From NCBI GenBank assembly GCA_016169945.1, contig JADLSH010000110.1, positions 1,406,001-1,470,000 of the forward strand: a stretch of 64,000 nt of DNA, in the 5' to 3' direction. Both the position numbers and the translations under genes were made by a program. Below the pieces are notes generated by a model. The model was not told where the DNA came from, made no database searches, and was given only the letters and a program-made list of their open reading frames with translations. Below, piece after piece: positions 22,706-37,700 of this stretch. Each line of letters opens with the position of its first letter. Within the stretch, counting starts at the first letter, position 1. This stretch comes from Trachythela sp. YZ-2020. Lineage: Eukaryota; Cnidaria; Anthozoa; Malacalcyonacea; Clavulariidae.

Positions 22706-25700
22706 GTAAGTTCCCTTTTCATTGTATTCTGTAATCGCTGTTGAAAAACACAATTCGACTGAAGTTGAACTAATTTGTTGAGTTCTGTTTGACTGCGTCC
22801 ACCCTTCAATACCTCCCACAGTAATTCAAACTATATAGGCATGAAACATAGTGTAGTGCCGGATAGTTGTATTGATTCATGAAGTCGAGAAAGTTGACTT
22901 CGCAACGAATTTGCCAAGTTCGAAACATTTTAGTGAAATGTTAGTTGAAATCGACTGTAACATTCCAGCGGATTAGCAGGTTGTGTTATTAAGAATTTCA
23001 CAACACTTTTAAATTACAAAATTGTTCGGAAGTTTGTTCAATAATTCACAAGTTTGATGCGAAGTTCGCAAGTTTCGTTCGTGTAGTTCGCTGCGAATTT
23101 CGCCAGTCGTTTATATCAGTGAAATTTACCCTCAACCAATCATTCAAACGAAATTTCTGGTTGGCTGCTGGAAAACCAATCAGAATCTGTTGGTAAAGAA
23201 GTGAATTTCCCAATGAACTTGAAGCCATATTTGCAACGAGCTTGCGAACTTCGCATCGACTGACTTTCGAATTACCGAACTCAACAACTTCGTCTTCGGT
23301 GAATTGTTCGAATAAAAAGTTTTCAATGTTTCGTGAAATCCTATGTAACATAAACTATTGTAAATTCTCGCTGCAGATCAGGCTATTCATTATCAACCCT
23401 CGGACATTCATTCATTTGGTATTTTTCAAACACTAAACGAAAACTGGAAAGGTAAGAAAGCTTGAAAGTTAATACTAAATATTGCATATAATTATACAAA
23501 TTGAAACTGAGATTTACACAAATTGAAACTGATATTTACACAAATGAAACTAATATTTACACAAATGTGAAATTAACTTGGTAAATGAAATTATAAAATA
23601 ACATGTCTACTGCGCGAGCTGTGATTGGTGAATACCTGTGCAGGATGAGACAATCATGCACGGAAAATTTTAGGCACTTCGTGGGGTTTTTAAAATGTCG
23701 GGAAATGCTTTCAACTCTTGAATTAAAACTTGACAATTAAAATATGTCGAACGAAAAGGAAATGAAGGAAAACAAGGAACGAAGGTCGCTCTATAGCAAC
23801 AGAGGAAGACGTTGACAAGTTAGTCGAAAATGCACAAGCAGAAAGCACAAAATACAAAGCAATTTATGTTTACCGTTGTTTCTTTGTCGTTATTTTATAA
23901 AATGGTTTTCCGTGGAGGATTATGTGATCCTAACACTTGGGATGTTGCTCGACTTTCTGAAAGCTAAAAAATACTCGCCTATCGGCTCGTATTTTTTACG
24001 CTTTCAGAAAGTCTCGCAACATCCCGCGTATTAGGATCACAGATGCTGCTGATGCTGCTGGAGATGCTGCTGATGATACACAAATGTTCTCGTCAGCTAA
24101 GGGAATTGCGGAACAACTAACGGCTAATTTAAACAATGACTTGGAAAAAATTAAGTCAATGGCTGATTAACAACAAATTGCAGCTCCATCCAACTAAAAT
24201 AAAATTAATGTATGTTGGATCGAGGCATAATCTTGGCAAAATTAATGATGATTTTCCTGTAATGATAAATAACCAACCGATTCCCAGAGTACATTCAATT
24301 CCATATCTAGGCGTTACTCTTGATGAAACACTTAGCTGGGATGAACACATTGAATTGATTTGCAAAAAAGTTGGGGCCGGTATAGGAACTCTGAAACGCA
24401 TTAAGCCCGACGTCCCTGCAAATACGAGAGCTACAGTCGCTTTATAATGCCCTGATAAAGCCTTATTTTGACTACTGTTCTTCCCTTTGGGGAGTCTGTG
24501 GCAAGGCTCTAAAAAGTAAATTACAAAAGTCAATTATAAATGTCCTAAAGGTCTTAAAAATTAAAAATTAAAAATGGTTAAAAGTATCTAAAATAAGAGA
24601 TCTGTCAGTTTGACAATGTCAATTTGAGACTTAAAGAAGCATACCATATCCGTAAAGAGCGACCAACAATCAATTCCCGAGAGGAACGCGCTGAACTGAC
24701 AGATCTTTTATTTTAGATACTTTTAACCATTTTTAATTTTTAATTTTTAAGACCTACAGTATAGGACAATAATGACCTTAATATGCTTTACCTCTTTGTG
24801 TAATACTATTGTTCTTAACTATGCATTTGTAAATATTCAAATTACTGTACAGGGTGTCACTCTTGTGCGTTATTACACCTTTGGGAATTTAATTGAATTG
24901 TACATGAACGGCGAAAGTATTTACAACTTCCCTTCGTCCAAATAATTTAACGCGACGTATAAGTTGTTACGACAAATACTAGTTGCTTTGTAGTCAGTTG
25001 AACCATTCTCACTCGAACTGACGGTAAGACGAATTTGTAATTTGACATTTTTGTGTTGCTGTTCGTTTTAGAAGCTATTTTAAATTCCCAGACTGAGGTA
25101 TAACAACGCACGTTTAACAATAAAAGAGTGATTTCTATGGGGGGACATTTTTTTGGGACACCCTGTATATAACACGTAGCCTCAACACACATCTCTATCT
25201 CTGATGATGTCGTTGACCACGAAAGCTTAGATAATAAAGTGTTTTAAGTTTTTAAAAGTTTCTTTTTTAACAGCCGCAATATTGGCCTCATTTGAACCAT
25301 ATTAAGAACTATGACCATAATATGCTGCTGAAGGACAACTTTATACGATTAAAAGATTATTTACTTTCGCATTCACAGTGGCCTCTACTTCTATTTATGA
25401 CTTCGCTATTGAGTATTGTCGTCAATTCGATATTTCGATATATATTCTGAAAACACTTTTGTATTTATTTATAGATCATTTTGAGGAAGGGTTAAGACAG
25501 CTAAAAGGAAACAACCCAGATACTGCCGAACAATCATTTAGTCGTGCCTTAAAGATTCTCTCGACGTCGACGAACGTCAACGCAGAGAAAGCAACATGTT
25601 TTCATTCGATGGCGGAATTGTATCGAATCCGATCCTTGCAACAATTAAACAACGAAAATTTTTGTGAAATGGTTGTTAAAAGCATCGCTCTCTCCGAGGC

Positions 25701-28700
25701 TGAGCGAATGTATAAGCACGCCGGTTACAAAGAAGACGTAGAAATCAACGCGGCCATCTCAGAAGCAGAAGTTAAGCTAATTGGTAAAGTATTCGGAACT
25801 GGTGGCGTTGAACGCTTCAAGAAAACGAAGGATAGAAGAATAACAAATCGAATAGAATTGAAAGAAATTCGTTCAAAAATCACCAACGAATATTTTCCTA
25901 TGCTTACCAGATTACCAGATTGGAATTCAGAAGATGCGCAAAAAAGATGTGACGCAATTGAAGGTATATACGGAAGAATTCACGATGACATGAAGCGCTT
26001 TTTGATTGATATTTTTCATTATTGCTGTGAGATTGCAGGTCCAGCACCGTGCAACTACTCCATCATTGGTCTAGGGTCTACCTCAAGAAAAGAAGGTACT
26101 CCATATTCAGATTTAGAATTTGCAATTCTGCTTGAAGAAAGCAAGAAAGACGGCGAAAGTCTAGGACCAGAACACCGGCAATATTTCCGATTCTTGACCT
26201 ACTTTATTCAAGCGCAAATTATCAAATTGGGAGAAACAATTTTGCCTAGTGTTGGCATTGGCAGCCTTAATGATTTCTACAGCGAAAGTAAAGAAGATGA
26301 TTGGTTTTACGACGACATCATTCCCAAGGGATTTTCCTTTGACGGCATGATGCCATGGGCATGCAAGACCCCACTTGGAAAGAAGGAATGGCGCGGACAA
26401 CCTCCACAAGAGTTTATTATGACTGTTGATGAAATGCTGGAGCTACAAAACGTCAGCCCCGACACTTCTATTGAAAGTCTGCAAACTGGAAATATCTTCA
26501 GGAGTGTCTGTCACCTTTTTGGCGATGAAAACCTTACCAAAACCTACGAGCAAAAATTGACGGCCCTCTTGACTCATGTTGACAGAGTGAAGACTTTCCA
26601 ACAACAAGTCTTGACGATCATGCAAAATTTGTCCGAGACCTACACCATCCGCGTGGTGAATTCATTGGACTTTGGAAAACAACAAGACGTGAAAAAAGAG
26701 GTCTATAGATTTGCAAGTCTTCTAGTTGAACAGCTATCGAAATTCTTTGGAATTTTCAGACGAAGTTCTTGGCAGGGTATACGAGAAATGAGCGAGAAGA
26801 AAATACTCACTGAAGATGGGGCTAAAAATTTGCTAGCAGCGCTGAGTATCACAACTGAGCTTCGATTGCAGTGCTACCAGAAGCACGGTAGACAGAAGGA
26901 GGCTCTGCCTACAGTTCCAAACTTGTCAGTCACTGAAAAGAAAATTACTCCATGCCCACTCACAACAGCTATCATACGTCTTTATCAAAGTCTACTACCG
27001 TTGGACTCTATCGTATCCAAAGTTATTGGAGTAATCGAAAGCCATTTGCCGATTGAACCTGAACCGTTGGTTCTTTCATTGCTTCGACAGGAGAATTTTA
27101 TGGATACATCGCCCTTGACAACATCCACGGCGTACCTACGTATCCTACAGCTTCCCAAAGCACTGGCCTGTTTATGTTCCGCCAAAGATGGCGCGGTAAA
27201 CAATGCTGAAAGAGTCAAAATACTTCTCTTGCTCGCCTGTTGTTACCGCATGGTGGGACAGTTTCAAAAAGTCTGCGAATGTTGTCGAGAAGTGGAAACA
27301 TTGTATTCAGCGGCGCCAGATGCTGTTGGAAGAAGCAAACATTTGAGTGCCTTGACCATGCTCATGATTGCCTATATAGACCTGGGTATGCACCAGGAAG
27401 CTGTGGAAATGCATAAACAAATCATGGATTTGCCAAACAAAGTAGAGATACCTTTTGAGGAAGAATTGCATTTCCTTACCAGCAGCGCTACTCTTTTCAT
27501 AAACGTAAAACAATTCAGAAAGGCTGAAAGCATAGTTAGAAATACTATTGAGAAGGTGGTGAACAAACGAAAGTATTTTGTTATTTTTCTCGCGAGCATA
27601 AACATGCTCGCTGTCATTTTGCTTAACGAGGACAAGCTAACCGAAGCCCAAACTTTACTGGACAATGCTTTACTGCTTGCAAGTGAACTTTACGGGGAAA
27701 ACGCTGTTCATCCCTATTTTGCTCGCTGTTTAGTTACTCTGGGCGAAGTCCATCGCTATCTTCACAATATAGAAGAAGCAAGCCGTCTGCTTCAGTTGGC
27801 GCTAATCATTTATAGGCATGTCCATCAGCAGCAGTTGCTCGAGCCAGCTACTTTTAATGCACTTATCGCCCAAGCAGAAGTATATAGGTTTGTTGAAAAT
27901 TGGGACGAAATGTACAGTACTTTGACAAAAGCGAAAGAAATTGCTGATATTTTGTATGGAGATGACCCACACCCAAATGTCGCATTTGTGCTTCTTTATC
28001 TTGGCTTTTTTGAGCAAGAGCGTGGAAGGTTCTCGGCGGCCTTAAACTATTATCAAGAGTGTTTGAAAATTCGCGCGCATCAAAGAAAGGAATGTCGACC
28101 AAGTAGCGAAGACTGCGGAACTGCTAATATTCTTTTACAAATGGCAAGCGTGGGAGTAGGTTATGTTTATGATGCTTCATATCGGTCGTTCATCGAAGAA
28201 GCGCTGGAAATAGAAGAACAAGTTCATGGCAAGGGATCCGATCACAGCCATTTAGCCATATGTTTTGGCACACTCGGATATCGTTTGATGCTGGAAAGCA
28301 ATGGAGCGCAAGGTTTGGAATACCTAGAGAAAGCTATCCAAATGTTTGAAGAGATGACTTTAGATGATACAAATGAGTATGCCCATATAAACTTGTACAT
28401 GGGAACAGTATTAAAAGATGTTTCTCCTAATAAAGCTGAAAAGCACTATAGAATCGCAAAATTATTTTTAAATAAGACCCTGAAAGATAATGGTCATGTC
28501 TTGCTACTTCAGATCAATTCTTCTCTGCTGGAGATTTTTCTAAGGACAAACAGAATCCAAGATGGAATCGAACTTGCCAAACATCAGAGAGGTTTAATCG
28601 ACGCAATGTTGTCTAAATCGAGTGCTCTCAGCTTGCAGCAGTTTTATCAACTGTTCAGACTTTCCACGTTTTATGAAGCATGTGGACGAAGAAATACGGC

Positions 28701-31700
28701 AAAAGAGCTCTTTGTCGACCTTATCGCGCGCATAGAGCAGCAAGTCGACCCGACTGATCCAGAACATGAGCATTGGATGTTTCTTCTTTGGAAAGCGGAA
28801 AAAGCAGTGGGCTTAATGTTCGAAAGTGATGGAATGTTCTGTGAAGCAGAAGCCATGTTCCAGCGTTGTTTGGCGTCAATACAAATAGCACCTTTACAAT
28901 GGGAATCAGCGAAAGAATTTCGTCTAATTATGCAACATCATTTGGCGTTTATTTTCATTGAAACTAAACGGTATTCACAGGCATATGACCTGCTTGGTGT
29001 TCTTATCAACATGTTCGAGCGTCACCCCGAATCCATTGATCCCACTATAGCTTCATCTGCTTTTTTCCTTCGTGGTGAATTACATCGCCGATGCTTTCGC
29101 TTTAACCTGTCATTGCAAGACCTAGAGAGAGCTTTGGGAATAGCTATCGAGTGCAGAAAAGATCGTTTCTTTTTATGCCAGAGCAAAAATTATACCACAA
29201 TTAAGAACACTATTGGATTGGTTTATGAGCAAACCAACAGCCCGGAACGTGCTCTCGACTGCTACAAATGCTGCCTCAGTGATGTTGAAGGGGAACCGGT
29301 GACCATTGCTACCGCTACTTTTCACCAAAATGTTGCAGACGCTTCGAAAAAGTTAGGACATCTGGACGAAGCCCTGGTTCATTACAAGAAATCTCTGGAA
29401 ATCAGAGAAATGTTGCATTCAGATGATCCAGTTAGGGAAGATATTGCCACCTTGCTTTACCATATCGCTGATACCGAGATTAAGGATGAAAGATCTAAGG
29501 ACGCTTCTGAAACTTTGGATAAACTCTTTCCCTTAAGAAAAATGCTTCTAAAGAATAGTAGTTCCTTGCAGAATTATGTTGCCGCCCTCGTTCTTAAAGG
29601 AAATTGCCATGTGATGCAGCCAAATGAAGTTCAACAAGGAAAAGATGCCTACGAGGAAGCAGAGAAAGTTTTAAAGAGTATGACGGAAGGACAACCAAAC
29701 CTGGATTACGCTCTGGTTATTAGCAAAATAGGTCAGTGTGATAGAAATACATGTTACAGACTAGGGTAAAGTTTCTGATTAATACAGTGATACGATCTAT
29801 ATCTTTTACACCACCGGCTTACCAAGGCCACATTTGCATCGCACATGCATGGTTGTGAGGCCATCTCAAATTGAAAGTAAGGCTGTGTTTCTACTTTCAC
29901 ACTACGGTACCAAAACACAGGGTTTTTTTTGTTCTAAAATCATTAAGCCTCAGGCAAACTAGGAAACATGGTTGCGGAAACATTGTTTCCCAGCCATGCT
30001 CTCCAAAGGTGGGCAAAACTTGGAAATATTTTTCAGTAAAATTTGCTTGCAGGTAACTTGCCCAATTTACTTTCAGGTAAATTGCCCAATTGCAACAAAC
30101 ACTGTACTAACTGTGGCGTGTCCAGACATACGGGGCAGGAGACAAAAATCGCACTTAATTTAACGAAACAAAGTGTTTGTGTTTGTTGGGAAATATTTTT
30201 GCTTCATACGAAGCCGATTTTGTTTCCGCAACATTGTCTGCAAGGGTTGGCAAACAGGGAAGCAATTGAGATAACATTAAAGTTTTTCACATGTTATCAA
30301 ATTCTCTACGAAAATTAACTGCATAACGTCAGAGGCAATATATCAGGGTCGAAATACTGCCAAAATCTCGAGATTTTTACAACATTTTGTTCTCTCTTCT
30401 GGACGCATTTGAAAAAATAGGTACGTAAGCGCACATGTATCTGCGCAAACTGATAATTTCATGGTTGCAGTGAAAAATTGTATCCACATTTTACAAGCAT
30501 TTCTCCTGGATAGCGAAGATAGCACGGAACAATCTAAGCTGATTATGTTATTATATGATAACATATTTGATACGGCGGTTGACTGTTGTGTAAAACTACC
30601 TGAAAAATACAATGAGAGCTTCGACGTTTCGAGCGAAGGCCCTTCGTCTGGAAGTTAGTAGAATGGGTCGGGGGGAAAACATGTGCTTTTATAGCGAATA
30701 CAAAAGCGATCACGTGATAAAAAATAAACCAATCAGATGGATTTAATAAAAACAAACTATAAACAAAATATGGAAATCACATCACAAAATATATTAGCAT
30801 ATAAGGAGCAGCAAACAAAGATAACAAAGCAAGAAAGACAGAAAACAAGGAACGAAATATTAGATAAGGTGAGATGTAGAGTATCTGCTGATGGCAGGCA
30901 TAAACAGATAGGAGTTAAATGTAAGAGAGGCGCTCATTAATGCCGAGAGGATGAATGGTGCCAAGTTGGGAAATGAGATGCATTTCTTGGCTTTTGCGGC
31001 TATCATTACTACCAGAAATGGGAAACAGAGCTCGAATTTTCATATCTGAAACACTGTGATTGTCAGTGTTAAAATGTCTGGCAACAGGTTGTTTAGCATC
31101 ATTATGGAGCTTAAGATCTACAACGCCAACGTCGACGACGCGGCCCTTCTAACAATGAAGTTTTTCGCTTTTAATAAGGCAATGGAAAAACTTTAGTTCC
31201 AAGAGAATTGTCGACGTCGTCTATGTCTTGTTCACGACGCCAACTAGAGCATTTTACGTCCTCAGGACGACGACAAGTCAGAAGGATGAATAGCTGCATT
31301 TCGCGTTTGTTTTTGCAGCCTGCATTGCAGTCGATAACTGCAGTTGAAATGTTTTAAAAGTCATGAATAAAAAGCTGTGAGCTAAAACAAGAACGTTGTT
31401 CAATCACGGTCTCTTTATATTCACATATTTATATGGCGTTGTCGACTGCCGCGTCGTCGTAGATCTTAAGGTCCCTATTGTTTACGACAGCACGACGATG
31501 CTCACCAAACCTTATCCTCAAATATCTACCAGTTTCCTTATCCTTAAATATCTACCAGCTACCTCGATCGTGTCGTGGCGCCCTTGGTTAAGGACTGACC
31601 ATCCTATATCAAGGACACCAAACATGCTCTCCAAATCTTTCATAACATTCAATTTCATAACACTAATAAATTCATTTTCACCATGGATGTCAAATCCTTG

Positions 31701-34700
31701 TACACTGTCATTCCCCATCATGATGGTTTGAGAGCACTCAAATTCTTCTTAGATAAGCGCCCCAACCAGGAACCGTCTACCACTGTTTTGATCCGCTTGG
31801 CTGAATTAGTGCTCACCCTCAACAATGTTTCATTCGATGGTGAGCATTACCAACAAATAAGTGGTGTAGCCATGGGAACCAAAATGGGTCCCAACTATGC
31901 CAATATATTCGTTGGTTTTGTGGAAAAGCAGATCTTCGAGCAATACACTGATCCCATACCTGATTACCTTGGTAGGTACATTGATGACTGTCTCGGCACA
32001 GCAACCTGTTCCCGCGGAGAGTTGGACAAGTTTATTAACTTTGTTTATTATTAGCATGACAAAATTACTGGATGCTGATTGGTTGAGAGGAGTACAATTA
32101 TTTCATTAATTGTACTGCAGTACAATTAATGATTTTCCCAAAACAAACAAAATGGCGGAAATTTTGTCATGCTAATAATAAACAAGTAATCATGCGATGT
32201 TGCTCGTACAATTAGGGATTAATAGTACTCGTGATGTTTGGCAAAATTTCCAAACATCACTCGTACTATTAATCCCTAATTGTACTCGCCATCGCATGAT
32301 AACCTATACTAATAACTTCCACCCAGCACTCCAGTTTACGTGGGAGATCAGTGAGACCAGTGTATCGTTCTTAGATATACTTGTATCTACCAATGGCAAT
32401 AAACTTGTTACTTCTGTGTTCTACAAGCCGACTGACTCCCATAGCTATCTTCTCTTTACTTCTTCCCACCCCAACCACACTAAAAGGTCCATTCCCTTCT
32501 CTCAGTTCCTTTGCCTTCGCCGCATTTGCAGTGAAGATGAAGACTTCCATACCAAAAGTCAGGAAATGAGAAACTTTTTTGTCCAACGCGGTTATCCAAC
32601 CCCTCTCTTAGATACTGCCTTTTCGAGGGCCTTCAATATTCCCCGATCCGAAACCTTCGGGACCATGTGTCTAATGTTCCCAAAAACAAAATACCCCTAG
32701 TTCTCGGTTACCATCCCTTCAATTACAAAGTAAGGGATGTCATTAGGAAGAGTTTTCATATCTTGAAAAACGACCCTGAAACATCTTCCATTTTCACCAA
32801 TAATCCCTTAGTCTCGTTTCGACATAGTAAAAATATCCGTGAAACCCTAGTCCACAGCTCTCCACCACAGGACTCGTCGTCACCTAATGGCACGTTTCCT
32901 TGTGGTGTGAAGCTGTGTAAAACCTGTAAGTATATAGATTCTTCCACTACAATTTCGGCACCAAAATCTAAGTACACCATTAAGCATGCGGTACCAGTGT
33001 GGGTAGAGTATAGCAAATACGGCGGTTGACTGTTGTGTAAAACTACAACAGTCAACCCCCGTATACACCATTAAGCACCATTTCACGTGCACCTCTCATC
33101 TCATCTACTGTATTTCATGCAGTAAATGTGAGATGCTCCATATTGGTGAAACTGGTAGATATTTGAGGATAAAGTTTGGTGAGCATCGTCGTGCTGTCGT
33201 AAACAATGATGCTAAACAACCTGTTGGCAGACATTTAAACACTGGCAATCATAGTGTTTCAGATATGAAAATTCGAGCTCTGTGTCCCATTTCTGGTAGT
33301 AATGATAGCCACAAAAGCCAAGAAATGCGTCTCATTTCCCAACTTGGCACCATTCATCCTCTCGGCATTAATGAGCGCCTCTCTTACAATTAACTCCTAT
33401 CTGTTTATGCCTGCCATCAGCAGATACTCTACATCTCACCTTATCTAATATTTCGTTCCTTGTTTTCTGTCTTTCTTGCTTTGTTATCTTTGTTCGCTGC
33501 TCCTTATAGGCTATTACATTTTGTGATGTGATTTCCATATTTTGTTTATAGTTTGTTTTAATTAAATCCATCTGATTGGTTTATTCTTTATCACGTGATC
33601 GCTTTTGTATTCACTATAAAAGCACATGTTTCCCCCCCGACCCATTCTACTAACTTATAAAAGGGCTTTCGCTCGAAACGTCGAAGTTCTCATTGTATTT
33701 TTCAGGTAGTTTTACACAACAGTCAACCACCGTATTTGCTATACTCATAAAGGCATCTAAAATTAGGATATATAGTACTAAGAGAACGAATGCACTAATT
33801 AAGGGACAAAATGCATGAAAATGACTGGCTCATTTCTTACAACAATAATATGGTATTTGGAAATTACTACATAAATTTAAAAGAGACAGTATCTGTTGAA
33901 AATTAAGTTAGAATCGAAATTCATAAACACTCTATTAAGGTTGTCTGGCTTTTTGCTGTTTATATATTCTATATTTGTATACATGTTTACATGAGTGCTG
34001 CACTCGCATTCCCCCAGTTTGCCCAACAGTTTGGGTAAGAAATGCCCAGTTGTCCATAGATCAAACAATGCCTATATAGTTGTCCATGGATTGAACAATG
34101 ACCACGATGGTTTGCTGGCAGGAAATGTACTATTGTCGATTTAACACAAATAGGGTTAAAAGTACAAATGACATGATTTCAATACATTATTTATAACTTG
34201 TAAACTTGATCTGTTCCAGAGCTTAAATGATGCAGGATATTCGCAAAGTATCAAAACTTACCTTGCGTCCTGGATCAAGACATTGATCTTGTATAGCATG
34301 TCCAGTCCAGTCAATCTGTCAATAACATTTTGGGAAATTGGCGAATAATTTCCACGGAGACAAAAGTAATCAAAATATTTCCATTACTTACCAAAAATGC
34401 TCTAATAAAAATGAACAATGCTGTAATAAAATATGCATCCCTCTTGCAGGGGAAAAGAAAAGCACACACCCCCCCTTAATCGCATTTTAAAATTTTACAC
34501 CCCCCTCCCACATAGGTTTTTCACTACAATTTAAAATATGTACGCTTTTTAATAGACTAACAGTTGAACTACTAAGGCTTATAATATGTGGGCTCTTGTT
34601 CATATTTTTGCAGCCTTAATAACTATTCTAATGTATTCTCACCAAAATTTATGCGCGATGTATAAAATCTATATCTCGATGTTTGTAATTTTCGACCCGC

Positions 34701-37700
34701 TTCGATCCAGAGCTATGAACTACAAACGAAAAAAATGCCAAAAAAAATATGAAGATGTATTAGACGAACAATAATAATAGACAGTGTATTTCATTTCAAG
34801 ATTATAATAACCATTATTTTGTAGTAACTGAACATTGTTCAGAACAACAATACCATTCAATTTCATTTGACGACAACTTTTGTAATTTCAAAGCTACTCA
34901 AGATATTTAGTCAGTGGTTTTTATAGAATATATAATCTGTTGAATATATTGTTGGATATGTCACATATTTATACATATTGCAAAACTACACATTTTGAAG
35001 ATTGTTCCGTATCAGTGCCGTCGGAAGCAAATTGTTATTGGTGGGGCCCAACCTAGGGGGTCGGAGGGCATGTTCCCCCAGGAAAATTTTGAATTTTCGA
35101 AGTCTCAGAAATGCATTTTCCGCGTTTCCTGAGAGGAAATTTTTATTATAATTGTGAGTTTTTACACCTCAGAATTCAAGATTTCGTGACACACTTTTTA
35201 CAACCTCATTCCTAATTGATATATATATATACAATGTCAAAGTAACGACAAATTGATTGTAGTTGGCTCCGCAAGAAAATATATATAGTATGAAAAGAAG
35301 TAAAATCCTGGAAATCAAGTGAGGAATTTATTGGGGGGCCCAGGCCACCCCCCCGGCCTTGCGTATAAATTATATGCAACCCCACAATAACACAAAAAAT
35401 TCTTGCATCCCCCTAAAAATGTTCTTAAAAAAATATATGACCCCCCCCCCTATTTCCAACCAGTCCCCCTCCTGTGTTAATAATGAACGGTCATTATACA
35501 CATTCGTCGCGTTCACAAAATTACAAATGAAAAATGTTGTTGCTTTGATGTAATATTTCATAAACGAGTGCGAGTGTTTTACCAGGGTTTCCAAACACGC
35601 GAGAACAATTGAATTCACGAGGCTGTTCACCAAGCGATTTTTATAATTGTTTTCGAGAGTTTGTAAAACACAAAAGGAATGTCTTGAGTGTTTTACAAAC
35701 TCGAGAGAACAATTATGAAAATCGCGCGGTGAACAGTCGAGTGAATTCAATTGTTCTCAAGTGTTTGGAAACCCTGGTAAAACACGAGCCACGAGTTTAT
35801 GAAATAACTTCTCAGTTGACAATAGTCTATTGTTGTAGAATTCCCTAATTGGATGGCGTGCTATTATATAACAGGGTGTGTTGCTCAAATTATTAGCATA
35901 TACGTTAGTTCACAAGCGAAGGTGAATATGAATTCGGGAAGCAAAGATGGCAGTTCATTTCGAAAAGCTAGGGCATAACAGAAGAGACAGAAGCTATTCA
36001 GACCGCTATTCCTTGTTCTACCCGATACAAGAACAAGTGGGCTGTCGATGTGTTTAAGGAATGGCAGTATACAGAGGAACGAAAAGCAAGACAAGCGACG
36101 ATGTTGATGACATTGTGCAAACTATTGACACGCCTTTTGAAGAAATGAATGGCGAAAGCATGGCATACTGGCTTGGGAAATTTGTTCAGGAGGTTGTTAG
36201 GAAAGATGGAGAGAGATACGTAGCCTGTATCGTAGCCTGTATCGTTTAGTGGCCGCTTTGAAGAGGCATCTTGACGAAAAGAATGGCTCATTAGCGTTAA
36301 ACCCTTTGGATAAGTCGGATAGACGGTGTGCATGTCGTTAATACGATTCATTTTGCGTGATTAAAATTTGCAAACCTAACTTAATTGGTTTCTGTGTTGA
36401 GTTTTGCATTTATAATTTAGAATTGTGGTAATAATACAGTTTTCTTTATTTGGACTGTTTTTATAATTTAGAAATGTTGTAATGCACGCTTTTCATTGTT
36501 TAAAGCGTTTATTATCTAACTTCCTAATTGTTAATTCAATTTTTAGTTTATTACCGGGGTTTCGCAACTCACGCACGTGACGAAATACGTGTTTTTTATT
36601 GGTGTATTTGCTCATTAATTATTCATGAATTTGAGAAGTATATTTTCCATCGTAAATTGTAAAACATGGGTTATGTTTATAATTTTCGAATTTTTCTCGC
36701 TCTTGAGTATTCCGCCATCTTGAAATATTTTATATCAATCCAGTTATACGTGGAGATCAAAGAGTAACATTACGTCATTTGAAGATAGCAGTCGCTGATT
36801 GGCTAGTAGTTATACTTTCAGTGGGTTACACACTCGATAGCAATATATATCTGCGCTACTGCAGATACAAAAATATCAAATGCACCATGCATTCATTTGC
36901 TTATGTGTTGAGAATAGGTTTCTGTCGGGATTTTAAACTTTTTGTCGGCTAGTGCGCCTGTAGTTTGTATTGAGCAACTACCAAATTTTGAGATAGATCG
37001 CACGTCTGGGCCCCATATCTGGTACACACATGCGTGCATCTGGGATGCACCTCCAGATTTGAATTTTTCGAATTGTGCATTGTTCCTATTTCAATTCTGT
37101 TGGATTTGGGGAAATTTATAGCTCGGATAATGGCACTTTTATATCTGCTTCTGATTCTGGTGTGTGCCAAGAGGCAAGAAAGTGCTGCAGCATCCGAAAT
37201 GCCTTAGTTTACACGAAGTATGCACACGTTTCGTGCAAGCATTTTCTTGGCTATCATTAGTTTTCGCTTGAGAATATTTATAGTTTTAGCGCAATATAAA
37301 TCCTGTGCTGTTTTCTGACTATCTATTAAAAATCAGCTTGTCACCTGGGACCGAGAAAAACAAATGGCCCACCAAACAGGCAAATACCTTAATATGCGCA
37401 ACAATGTTTCCTAGTTTGCCCAGGGATATTAGATTCGCACGAGAACTCATACACAAGCAAATACGTTATGTTTTGGTACGATACCATCGAACTGGAAAGC
37501 GGACTTAACGTGAATTTTCAACTGTGGGCGAGAATTGTAAACCATGACATGCAAAACGGTAAAATTATTGCGAATTTTTATGAAATTTTATGAGATTTGT
37601 TTCTATGTCGCGTAGCACGTGCTCCTAACTGATGTAACTAGTGGTATGCAAAAGAGAAAATTGAAACTGAACGCAAGCCAGTTGTGAATTCATTGCCGTA

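Larger units (their letters stand above)
30571..33734 (+). mobile_element. Penelope-like element (RT + GIY-YIG) with inverted terminal arms and nested MITEs
   Basis: The ends are inverses: tacggcggttgactgttgtg at the left and cagtcaaccaccgta at the right. The inverted arms are long: sequence from 30,571 to about 31,107, then 31,483-31,555 after a MITE, is the reverse complement of about 33,148-33,734, so part of the GIY-YIG coding region is present in antisense at the left end. Between the arms lies a Penelope-type polymerase followed by a GIY-YIG endonuclease, interrupted by MITEs. This terminal duplication is typical of Penelope insertions. The frame is broken, so the copy is inactive. Confidence 0.85.

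Noticed and set aside
25193..25235. Hammerhead-like ctgatga...cacgaaag with a 5-bp tatct/agata stem I
   Set aside because: Stem II needs an extra unpaired C and stem III has at most one or two pairs, so it does not meet the fold. It may be a decayed copy.
30595..30660. Hammerhead-like arrangement cagacga...cgaaacgtc with aacttc/gaagtt around it in the Penelope ends
   Set aside because: Core position U4 is A and stem II pairing is poor. A simple hairpin (cgaagg/ccttcg) explains the symmetry better.
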